18,464 nt of DNA. Source: Candidatus Delongbacteria bacterium (GTDB taxonomy: Bacteria; JAGOEH01). The stretch covers positions 1-18,464 of the forward strand of contig JAGOEH010000051.1 in assembly GCA_017997825.1 (NCBI GenBank). The letters run 5' to 3'. The notes under the pieces were generated by a model. It saw nothing but the letters and a program-made list of their open reading frames with translations, ran no database searches and was not told the DNA's origin. Made by a program: the position numbers and the translations under genes. Shown one piece after another: positions 8,047 to 15,053 of this stretch (position 1 is its first letter; the number at the start of each line of letters is the position of its first letter).

Positions 8047-11000
8047 ATGAAACAAAAATCATGGATCATGGCCATGATCCGGTTATGGCTGGGAGTTCTG
8101 GTCATGATTGGATTCATCGTTAAGTCTGTCATTCTCGGGGTTGCGGTTTGGATGATCTGGGGAGTGCATCACCTTGATTTTCCTCTTCCCTTTGAGGGAT
8201 CCATGCCGCTGCAAATCCGTTATTCAGGCTGGATCAATTACCAACAGGGATTCTATTCCATTCATCGGTTAGAGATTGGATCTGAAGGAATCGAGTGGTT
8301 CAGAATTCAGGATTGCCGTTTGTTCTATACCGCTGATTCATGCTGGATTCATATCCGTCAGGCTGAAGTGGATTACCCCAAAAGTGCGGAATGGATAAAG
8401 CAGAACTTTCCATCGGAATCCAATCCGGCGAAACCAGGATCGGAATTCCATTTTTCTCGCCTGATTTGTCGCCGGATTCAGATCGATAAGCTTGAACTGA
8501 CAGGGTTGACTCCCCATCCGATCCGTTTGGATCTCAAGGCCGAGGTCGATCATGAAAAAAATGGGGTTGGATGGAGGATTCGCCGGCTGAATCCGGTTTT
8601 GACTGCCGATCGGGGCGGATCATGGGGATGTGAGGGCCGGGTGGAAGCCGGGCATGACTCGGGGTGGGTATATCGGATTCAGGCATCTGATTCTCTTGAT
8701 AAATTCAGAGTTGGGTTTAATGGTAATTTTTATACCTCTCCCTTTCGGATTGATTATCAGGGGCACATCATGGGTCACCAAATAAAGGATTGGCTTTCTC
8801 TTCCGGATACGATTCAATTTTTAGGTAGACTTGATTTACAGGATATTCAGCTTGATCTGGAGGGGACTGCCGATACGGCTCAGATTAATGTTCATCATCT
8901 GAAAAGCCGGCTTACAAAAATCATGGGTTCCCCGCTCGAGCTGGAGCTGGAGAATGCCGGTTATGAAGCCTCAACCCGAAATCTGAATTGGCGACAGCTT
9001 ATGCTTGAATGGGATGGACTGAGGATCTATGGAAATGGCCGTTTGAATCTTGATAGCCTGATCATGGACGGCGATTATCAAATGGACTGGACCCGGCTCC
9101 CGATCCGGATTCCCGATCTGGTGACAGCCGGAGGTGGAACTCTGGTGTTTTCTCACTTTGTTTTGACCGATCCCAGAGCGGATTGGATTGATTTTTCATT
9201 TGATATCGGCGGTTTCTATCGGGATTATCCGATTAAACTGGGTGGATCCGGTCGGATTCAGCTGAATAATCCATGGATCAGTCTGGTCTACGGGAATGGA
9301 CATATCAATTCATTGGAATGGAATGCCCGAGGTTGGGGGCGTATGAACGGCACGGAATTCAGGCTTCGAACGGATCTGGTTGGGACGTCGATCCGGGAGA
9401 ATCCGGGGGGGAGCGTCATCCTTGCGGATTCCCTGATTGCTCATATCGGAGTGGTTCGGTCTCGTAGCGCTCCTCCGATGGTTCAGATTGAATTGAATAC
9501 ACCCCGAATCTCTGTCGATGAGATCCAAATAGAGAATATGCGGGCTGTTACACGTAACTGGAATGTGATGGATCTGCGTTCCGGTGAATTCGAATTATCC
9601 ATGGATCAGGTCAAGATTCAGGACGCTACCCTCGTTTCATCCTTAAGTATGAAGACGATGGTGATGCCCAATCGCCATCTTGATCTCCATCCGATCCGTA
9701 TCCATCTTCCTGGAAACAGTCGACTCGATCTGAACGGGACGTTGGATCCGACTCACCGGCCCTGGAGCTTAACCCTCGAAAACAGCCGGCTGGAACTAGA
9801 CCGGCACTTTTATCCCATTGCCGGCTCCCAGCCGATCCGGATGGATAGTTTGCAGAGGATCAGCGTCGACAGCCTTATGATGATGGTTGGTCAGAGTGCG
9901 ATTTATTTAGGCGGTTGGTATGATTTGAAAACCCGGGATGGTTCCGTGACGGTGAATTGTACTCAACTTGAAATTCCGGAGCTTAGCCCCATAATTCCAT
10001 TACAGGAAATGACACTTGTGAAAACCGGTCGATTGAGTTTGACCGGTGTGCTCGAATTGGATTCCGGAACGGTTCATCGAGCTGATCTTCACGCTAGGGC
10101 CCGAAAACTATTGTGGGATGAAGTGAGTGTTGATGAGATTGAACTTAAGGCGGACTGGAGTAATGGCCGGATTCGGATCAATGACCTGCAGGCCCGTGAT
10201 TACAATCATCACCTCGAATTCCATGGTGTTTTTGATTCGATCCCATCCGCCTGGTATCTGACGGGAACCCTGGAGGGAGATGGTGAAATTCCATTTTATC
10301 TAAGCCGCTATATCCCCGACGTTTATCTTTTAACGGGCCGGTATCGGATCAGCGCCGGCTGCACGGGCCCGGTCCGTGATTTGAACTGGCAGGGAACCCT
10401 TAAAATCGATTCCACTGAATTGTTTTTAAACGTTCTGGAAACCCCGATCCGGAATATCCGGCTGGATTCGCATTTCAGCCGGGATACCCTTTGGGTGGAC
10501 AGCGTTTCGGGTTGGACCGTTTCCAGTTCTCAGCACAAGAAAAATTTCTGGAATCTTTTCTTCCATTCTCCAAAACCGGCTGATCCGGCTTTGACCGGAA
10601 CGGGGTGGTGGGCATTCCAGGATGCTACCTACCATTTCTCGGTAGCCGGGAATGGGGTGGATATAGAATATCTTCCGGTTAAGCTGGATTTGACGGCGGA
10701 TTGTCAGCTGGATCTCTCCAACCGTGGAGGGATGCCCAGAGTCGATGGAGAAATCCAATTGAACCGATTCAATCTGCGGGACGATTTTTCCAATTATGTC
10801 AGCCAGAGTGATACGGCAACACTATTTTATCATATCATTCTGAGCATGCCGAAAAACATCTGGATCAAGAATAAATACCTGAACATGGAAACCGGTGGGA
10901 TGCTGGAATTAAGCCTGGAAGCGAATATGGATCTCCCGGAAGTTTATGGGGATCTGACTGTAAGGCGGGGGCAGGTTTTTTTCTATGGGTATTCGTTTAA

Positions 11001-11568
11001 AATCGAGTCGGGGAAGCTCAATTTCAAATCGGCGGCCGAACTCAATCCTGAATTTGATATTTTGGCTTCCACCCGGATCCAGGATCTCCGAATCCAGTTG
11101 AATGTAACCGGAACGCTTAAAAAGCCGGAGTTTACACTCTCCAGCAGTCCAATCTCGCTTTCCCAGGAAGAACTGATGATGATATTCTTTTCATCCCAAC
11201 GAAGCGGGACCTCGCAATCCGGAATTGGGGCCGGTACCGAACGCGTACTGACGGGATTGGTTTCCCAACGAATCAGCCAGAGCGGTATTCGCTATCTGGG
11301 AGTCGATCATTTCAATCTGGATCCGAACGATCCGGAGACGCCATACTCCGGATTCAATTCGATGCTGGATCGTCTTCGTTTTTCCAGCCTGACAATCGGT
11401 AAATATTTAACACCCAATATTTTTTTAACCTATAGTGGGCAACTTACGTTAAGCGGAGACAAGTCAATCTCGGTAGAATACTTGCTGAACGAGAATGTTT
11501 CAATCGTCGGTGAGAAAAAGACGGATGGCCGATATCGGATGGGAATCCGCATGAAATACAGCTACTAA
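8047..11568 (+). CDS. tamB: TamB-like translocation/assembly module protein (DUF490 C-terminus)
   Basis: Large inner-membrane-anchored, periplasm-spanning AsmA/TamB-family protein. Family members are implicated in outer-membrane protein assembly and lipid transport between membranes. The 1173 residues start with a hydrophobic anchor (about 8-38). Then come long repetitive beta-strand-like sequence with alternating polar and hydrophobic residues, typical of beta-taco/AsmA proteins, and a recognisable TamB C-terminal domain (about 968-1173). That domain includes GQVFFYGYSFKIESGKLNF, SLSQEELMMIFF and the closing YLTPNIFLTYSG with a terminal aromatic MKYSY, as in other members. No BamA/TamA-like gene lies beside it. 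It stands divergent to the efflux operon and 23 nt before the IMPase-like gene, with which it is probably co-transcribed. The start ATG has no Shine-Dalgarno and may be leaderless. The next in-frame Met codons (residues 9 and 20) lie inside the anchor and are less likely. Confidence 0.87.
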   Translation: MKQKSWIMAMIRLWLGVLVMIGFIVKSVILGVAVWMIWGVHHLDFPLPFEGSMPLQIRYSGWINYQQGFYSIHRLEIGSEGIEWFRIQDCRLFYTADSCWIHIRQAEVDYPKSAEWIKQNFPSESNPAKPGSEFHFSRLICRRIQIDKLELTGLTPHPIRLDLKAEVDHEKNGVGWRIRRLNPVLTADRGGSWGCEGRVEAGHDSGWVYRIQASDSLDKFRVGFNGNFYTSPFRIDYQGHIMGHQIKDWLSLPDTIQFLGRLDLQDIQLDLEGTADTAQINVHHLKSRLTKIMGSPLELELENAGYEASTRNLNWRQLMLEWDGLRIYGNGRLNLDSLIMDGDYQMDWTRLPIRIPDLVTAGGGTLVFSHFVLTDPRADWIDFSFDIGGFYRDYPIKLGGSGRIQLNNPWISLVYGNGHINSLEWNARGWGRMNGTEFRLRTDLVGTSIRENPGGSVILADSLIAHIGVVRSRSAPPMVQIELNTPRISVDEIQIENMRAVTRNWNVMDLRSGEFELSMDQVKIQDATLVSSLSMKTMVMPNRHLDLHPIRIHLPGNSRLDLNGTLDPTHRPWSLTLENSRLELDRHFYPIAGSQPIRMDSLQRISVDSLMMMVGQSAIYLGGWYDLKTRDGSVTVNCTQLEIPELSPIIPLQEMTLVKTGRLSLTGVLELDSGTVHRADLHARARKLLWDEVSVDEIELKADWSNGRIRINDLQARDYNHHLEFHGVFDSIPSAWYLTGTLEGDGEIPFYLSRYIPDVYLLTGRYRISAGCTGPVRDLNWQGTLKIDSTELFLNVLETPIRNIRLDSHFSRDTLWVDSVSGWTVSSSQHKKNFWNLFFHSPKPADPALTGTGWWAFQDATYHFSVAGNGVDIEYLPVKLDLTADCQLDLSNRGGMPRVDGEIQLNRFNLRDDFSNYVSQSDTATLFYHIILSMPKNIWIKNKYLNMETGGMLELSLEANMDLPEVYGDLTVRRGQVFFYGYSFKIESGKLNFKSAAELNPEFDILASTRIQDLRIQLNVTGTLKKPEFTLSSSPISLSQEELMMIFFSSQRSGTSQSGIGAGTERVLTGLVSQRISQSGIRYLGVDHFNLDPNDPETPYSGFNSMLDRLRFSSLTIGKYLTPNIFLTYSGQLTLSGDKSISVEYLLNENVSIVGEKKTDGRYRMGIRMKYSY

Positions 11569-11591
11569 CCCAGGGAAAGGAGAGACCAGGT

Positions 11592-12395
11592 ATGAACCAT
11601 CGATTGTTTATGGTGGCCAAAGAGGCGGTTGAAAATGCCGGTGAACTGATTGTCGGTAATTTTCGGCAATTGGAGGCGCGGGATGTTCAACTCAAAGGAA
11701 TCAATGATTTTGTAACTCGGGTAGACCAGCAATCGGAACAATTGATCAAGCGGATTATTCTGGATTCCTTTCCGGATCATCAGATCTTAGCGGAAGAGAG
11801 CGGATTGGCGAATCCGAGCGGCGAATACCTGTGGGTGGTGGATCCATTGGATGGAACGGCCAATTTTATCCACGGGATTCCCCATTTTTCAATTTCGATC
11901 GCCGTTATCTGTCATGACGTTCTGGAATTAGGGGTGATCTATAACCCTATCTTAAAGGAACTGTTTATGGCGTTTCCGGGGGAAGGGAGTTTCCTAAACA
12001 ATCATCGAATCCATATAGCCGATGATAAACCCCTACAACAGGCCTTTGGTGCTACCGGCTTTCCATTCAAAACCCATCAATTGTTACCGGCTTACTCCCG
12101 TGCGTTTGAAGACCTTTTTGGTCAGTCCCAGGGGATGCGAAGAATCGGAGCCGCTTCGTTGGATCTGGCGTATACCGCCTGCGGCCGTTTCGACTACTTC
12201 TGGGAATCCTTTTTGTGCCCCTGGGATTTCATGGCCGGAATTCTGATTGTCCGGGAGGCGGGCGGCATCATCACCAATTTCATGGGAACTGAACTCGGAT
12301 TGAAGAACGATTCTGTCGTGGCAGCCTCCGCCTCGCTCCACTCCCAGGTCTTGTCCATTATTCAAACCCATTTTCTCAAACCCGAATCACATTGA
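11592..12395 (+). CDS. suhB: inositol monophosphatase family protein (SuhB-like)
   Basis: Mg2+-dependent phosphatase of the IMPase/FBPase superfamily. Members hydrolyse myo-inositol 1-phosphate or related sugar phosphates, and E. coli SuhB also acts in rRNA antitermination. All metal-binding motifs are present: LAEESG (Glu68/Glu69), WVVDPLDGTANFIHG (Asp84, Asp87) and the C-terminal WDFMAGILIVREAGG (Asp212). The 267 residues match the usual family length. No signal peptide is seen, so it should be cytoplasmic. An AAAGGAGA ribosome site lies 8-9 nt before the ATG. It follows the tamB-like stop by 23 nt. The substrate cannot be settled from sequence; related alternatives are histidinol-phosphatase-like or CysQ-like enzymes, but the motif spacing fits SuhB/IMPase best. 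Confidence 0.9.
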   Translation: MNHRLFMVAKEAVENAGELIVGNFRQLEARDVQLKGINDFVTRVDQQSEQLIKRIILDSFPDHQILAEESGLANPSGEYLWVVDPLDGTANFIHGIPHFSISIAVICHDVLELGVIYNPILKELFMAFPGEGSFLNNHRIHIADDKPLQQAFGATGFPFKTHQLLPAYSRAFEDLFGQSQGMRRIGAASLDLAYTACGRFDYFWESFLCPWDFMAGILIVREAGGIITNFMGTELGLKNDSVVAASASLHSQVLSIIQTHFLKPESH

Positions 12396-12400
12396 TAGGA

Positions 12401-12424
12401 TCATCCGTTATTCCAATCGGATGA
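12401..12424 (+). other. small hairpin after the IMPase-like gene
   Basis: TCATCCG and CGGATGA form a perfect 7-bp stem around a 10-nt loop, six bases after the stop. There is no following T-tract, so it is not a classical intrinsic terminator. It could be a 3'-end stabiliser or simply chance. Confidence 0.3.
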
Positions 12425-12470
12425 CCTACCGCTGATATCTTGACTGGTCGTGGGCCGGTTCGAAAGAGGG

Positions 12471-12499
12471 TTGACTTTTTGGGAATTTTGGATTAAATT
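12471..12499 (+). promoter_or_regulatory. promoter of the small Cys/Lys-rich gene
   Basis: TTGACT (12471-12476), 17-bp spacer, TAAATT (12494-12499). The same -35 extension (TTGAC[A/T]TT) and the same -10 hexamer occur before the tamB-like gene. Predicted transcription start is near 12506, which places the ATG at 12450 upstream of the transcript and supports a downstream start for the gene. Confidence 0.55.
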
Positions 12500-12551
12500 G
12501 GAATCCGTCATTGGTGTGATGATGATCCAGGAATTTTTAACCGGAGTTGTG

Positions 12552-12980
12552 ATGCAGGTCAATTGTAAAATCCGACAGGTCCAGTATGATGTGATCCACT
12601 GTTATATGTGGTGCAATAAAAAATGCGCCGAATATGAACAGGCTGTTCATGCCCATCCCCAGGCTTTGCATGCTCAGATTATGGTATTTCTGGAAAAACA
12701 TTCCAGCCTTTATGAATTGATATATTCTTTGAAAAAAATCAAAACGGAAAGGAAGACCGGTATGGAAAAGAAATTTTTGTGCCAGGTGAAAAATGAACTT
12801 AGAGTATTGACTGAAAGTGAGCTGTTGGAACTCTGTAAAACCGAATTTTCATCCATCACGATGATTCAAGAAATCGGTAGTGAATATGAAGTGGTTTTCA
12901 AACTGGCCAAAAAGAGTACCGAAAAAGTGGAAGAGAGCAAACCGGAAAAAAAACCGGATAAAAAGAAAGATGCCGAATAA
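12552..12980 (+). CDS. small hypothetical protein, Cys-rich N-terminus and Lys/Glu-rich tail
   Basis: I do not recognise this protein. From the ATG at 12552 it is 142 residues, with GGAG (12543-12546) five bases ahead. The frame is open back to 12450, but those Met codons lie upstream of or close to the predicted promoter and lack a good ribosome site; ATGs at 12519 and 12522 are weaker alternatives. The N-terminal part holds Cys5 and a CYMWCNKKC cluster (Cys17, Cys21, Cys25), which could bind a metal. The middle is predicted helical and the last 20-25 residues are almost all Lys, Glu and Pro. An in-frame ATG at 12762 has its own AAAGGAAG site, so a shorter 72-residue form is possible. No signal peptide or membrane segment is seen. 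It ends 7 bp from the stop of cstA, which is on the opposite strand. Confidence 0.6.
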   Translation: MQVNCKIRQVQYDVIHCYMWCNKKCAEYEQAVHAHPQALHAQIMVFLEKHSSLYELIYSLKKIKTERKTGMEKKFLCQVKNELRVLTESELLELCKTEFSSITMIQEIGSEYEVVFKLAKKSTEKVEESKPEKKPDKKKDAE

Positions 12981-12987
12981 GAGGCAA

Positions 12988-14631
12988 TCAGGTAGTGGTT
13001 TTAGGCAGATCCGGTTTCAGGATGGTACGAATCGATTCTATAACCAGGATCGCCGTCAGTATCAATAGGATGATGGCGATGGTGTGAATGATGGGTAGTT
13101 GTGATTGTTGGAGCAGAATGAACAAAGACCAGACGGTCATCCCGATCATAAACACCAGGGGGAAGGCGATATACCACCATCGGCGGTTGGTTTTCTTCAG
13201 CCAGATCAGGATAACCAGCAGAGCGATTCCGGCCAGCAGTTGATTGGTGGAGCCAAAGACAGGCCAGATCGCTTTCCATACCGGGATTGGATTTCCCTTT
13301 TCATCATGCAGCGTTATCAACAACAGGATGGTTGGCAGGATCAGGCTGATCAGGGTTGCCGGATAGCGGCTTCCCTTGATTTTCAAATCGAAGAATTCCT
13401 CGACGACATAGCGGCCGATTCGGGTTCCGGAATCCAGAGAGGTCAGGATGAAGGTGGAAAGCGACAGCAATCCAAAAGCATAACCGACCTGAACAGGGAT
13501 TCCCAAGAGGTTCATGAAATGCCCGATTCCCCGGCTGAAGATTTCCAGGGGAGGTTTTCCGGCTGATGCACTACCCCAGGGCAGAATCATTAGGGTGGAT
13601 AGGGCGATAATTGCCACCAGGGCTTCGATCAGCATGGCGCCATAACCGATCAGGCGGGCATCTTTTTCCGAACTGAGCTGCTTGGAGCTGGTGCCTGACG
13701 CAATCAGGGAATGAAAGCCCGAACAGGCGCCGCATGCGATGGTGATGAAGAGGATCGGAAACAGAGATCCGACGCCGGCGACATCCCAGCCGATAAACGC
13801 CGGGTAGGAGAGGGTGAGCCCTCCGAAGAGTATCCCGATAAAACCGATCAGGATCGAGGCGTACAATAGATAGGAGGATAAATAATCCCGGGGTTGAAGC
13901 AGGATCCAAACCGGGGTGATGGATGCGGCAAAGCAATAAATAATTAAAATTAGGCTCCAAATCTTGGCGGGTGATAATCCCGGTATCCAAGCCATGGCGT
14001 CGGGCTGAATCGGAATGAGCTGTCCGATCCAGATCACGGCAAAAACCAGTGGAATGAATATTACCGACGATTTCCAAACCGCCATTTTGGTATGGACGAC
14101 ATTATAACCGAATCCGATCGCCAGTATAATAAATAGAAGAGATGAGGTCGCGACACCGCCGTTTTGAACGAAGGTTCCGGCGGTCATATCCGTAAAAACG
14201 GTAATCACATAGACCAAACACAGCCAGATAAAAAGCAGCATCAGCTTATAGGCCAATGGATTGACATAGTTTTTGGTGATTTCGGCGATGGAGTGGGCAT
14301 GATGGCGAATGGAGGCCACCAGGGAGGCGTAATCGTGAACACCGCCGATGAAGATCGAGCCGATCAGGATCCATAAAAGAGCCGGGAGCCAGCCGAATGC
14401 CGCGGCGGCGATTATCGGTCCCACAATCGGCCCCGCCCCGGCGATGGATGAAAAATGGTGTCCCAGCAATACGGCCGGATGGGCCGGAACCCGATCAATC
14501 CCATCGTATTCAGTCTGAGACGGCGGGCGACGTGCTGGATCGATATTGAACTGTCGATCCAAAAAACGACCATAAAAAATATATCCCGAACCCAACACTA
14601 TGACGGATACCAGCAAAATCATCGTGATCAT
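12988..14631 (-). CDS. cstA: CstA-family pyruvate/peptide transporter (carbon starvation protein A)
   Basis: Multi-pass inner-membrane transporter of the CstA/BtsT family, which in E. coli takes up pyruvate and has been linked to peptide use during carbon starvation. The family signatures are intact: GHHFSSIAGAGPIVGP (57-72), PVWILLQPRDYLS (about 240-252), ITIACGACSGFHSLIASGT (296-314), LDSGTRIGRY (399-408) and WPVFGSTNQLLAG (456-468). At 547 residues it is shorter than the roughly 700-residue E. coli proteins and nearer the short CstA forms of other phyla. The protein is hydrophobic throughout, with well over ten predicted TM segments. The start ATG has an AGGAAG site 6 nt upstream. It is transcribed away from the dipeptide epimerase gene, from a promoter at 14742-14715. 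Confidence 0.95.
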   Translation of the reverse strand: MITMILLVSVIVLGSGYIFYGRFLDRQFNIDPARRPPSQTEYDGIDRVPAHPAVLLGHHFSSIAGAGPIVGPIIAAAAFGWLPALLWILIGSIFIGGVHDYASLVASIRHHAHSIAEITKNYVNPLAYKLMLLFIWLCLVYVITVFTDMTAGTFVQNGGVATSSLLFIILAIGFGYNVVHTKMAVWKSSVIFIPLVFAVIWIGQLIPIQPDAMAWIPGLSPAKIWSLILIIYCFAASITPVWILLQPRDYLSSYLLYASILIGFIGILFGGLTLSYPAFIGWDVAGVGSLFPILFITIACGACSGFHSLIASGTSSKQLSSEKDARLIGYGAMLIEALVAIIALSTLMILPWGSASAGKPPLEIFSRGIGHFMNLLGIPVQVGYAFGLLSLSTFILTSLDSGTRIGRYVVEEFFDLKIKGSRYPATLISLILPTILLLITLHDEKGNPIPVWKAIWPVFGSTNQLLAGIALLVILIWLKKTNRRWWYIAFPLVFMIGMTVWSLFILLQQSQLPIIHTIAIILLILTAILVIESIRTILKPDLPKTTT

Positions 14632-14714
14632 TGTCTTCTTCCTGTCGTCGGTTGATTTGAAGTACTGACACCATGGCGCCGCCGGACTATTTCGATATCG
14701 GTCCGACCTTGTTG

Positions 14715-14742
14715 AGTATAGTTATTTTTCTAAAAAAATCAA
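14715..14742 (-). promoter_or_regulatory. cstA promoter
   Basis: On the minus strand, TTGATT (14742-14737), a 16-bp A/T-rich spacer, then TATACT (14720-14715, 5/6 match). Predicted transcription start is near 14708. In enterobacteria cstA is controlled by CRP; no CRP-like site is evident here. Confidence 0.6.
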
Positions 14743-14769
14743 GCCCCCCGGAAAAAAAAGATTTCAGTC

Positions 14770-14797
14770 TTGACTTTGAATGAAATATGCATATAAT
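14770..14797 (+). promoter_or_regulatory. strong sigma70-like promoter of the epimerase gene
   Basis: TTGACT (14770-14775), 16-bp spacer, perfect TATAAT (14792-14797). Transcription should start near 14804, about 250 nt before the ATG at 15054. The same TTGACTTT extended -35 is used before the gene at 12552. Confidence 0.7.
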
Positions 14798-14813
14798 AGG
14801 TTTACCCTAATCG

Positions 14814-14849
14814 ATCTCAATGAATTATCGAATCATAGTACATTGAGAT
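14814..14849 (+). repeat. perfect 9-bp inverted repeat just downstream of the promoter
   Basis: ATCTCAATG (14814-14822) and CATTGAGAT (14841-14849) are exact reverse complements separated by 18 bp, about 10-45 nt after the predicted transcription start. The position suits a repressor operator with two half sites, or a stem-loop at the 5' end of the mRNA. Confidence 0.5.
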
Positions 14850-14950
14850 ATCAAATGGTGGGAATGACCCTATCCATGCCCCATGGTTTTGAAACGCCAC
14901 CGCACCGGACGGGCGTTCAATTGGCATCCCCGCTGTTTGATAGGAGCATG

Positions 14951-15003
14951 ATGACCGGATGACCCATTATCTATTGATGGGTGAATCCATGACATCCGGT
15001 TAT
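14951..15003 (+). promoter_or_regulatory. large two-step hairpin in the epimerase leader
   Basis: The outer stem pairs ATGACCGGATG (14951-14961) with CATCCGGTTAT (14993-15003): 11 bp with one G-U. Directly inside it, ACCCAT (14962-14967) pairs with ATGGGT (14977-14982) around a 9-nt loop. A 10-nt bulge lies on the 3' side. It ends about 40 nt before the ribosome site, so it could influence translation or mRNA stability. No T-tract follows. Confidence 0.5.
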
Positions 15004-15053
15004 GGTTTCCGATCCGGATCGAGAATCACCCAATTCAATAGAAAGGATGCCGT

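Larger units (their letters stand above)
14632..15053. other. 422-bp divergent control region between cstA and the epimerase gene
   Basis: No coding region is supported here; the one short frame (14780-14962) starts inside a promoter. It holds back-to-back promoters whose -35 boxes are 27 bp apart. The cstA leader of about 77 nt contains a CGGAC/GTCCG stem (14683-14687 with 14701-14705). The epimerase leader is about 250 nt, with an inverted repeat just after the transcription start, a small AACGCC/GGCGTT hairpin (14893-14917), a large hairpin (14951-15003) and a 12-bp palindrome CGATCCGGATCG (15010-15021). I match none of this to a known riboswitch. Confidence 0.6.

Noticed and set aside
8047-11568. 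Highly iterated ATCCGG/CCGGAT/GATC words
   Set aside because: They are common in this window but can be explained by frequent Ile-Arg, Asp-Pro and Arg-Ile codons; no regular spacing was seen.
12450-12551. Upstream extension of the small hypothetical gene to the ATG at 12450
   Set aside because: That start lies before the predicted promoter (12471-12499) and has no ribosome site; the ATG at 12552 has GGAG at good spacing.
14780-14962. 60-codon ORF in the cstA-epimerase spacer
   Set aside because: It begins inside the TTGACT-TATAAT promoter, upstream of the expected transcription start, and has no ribosome site.
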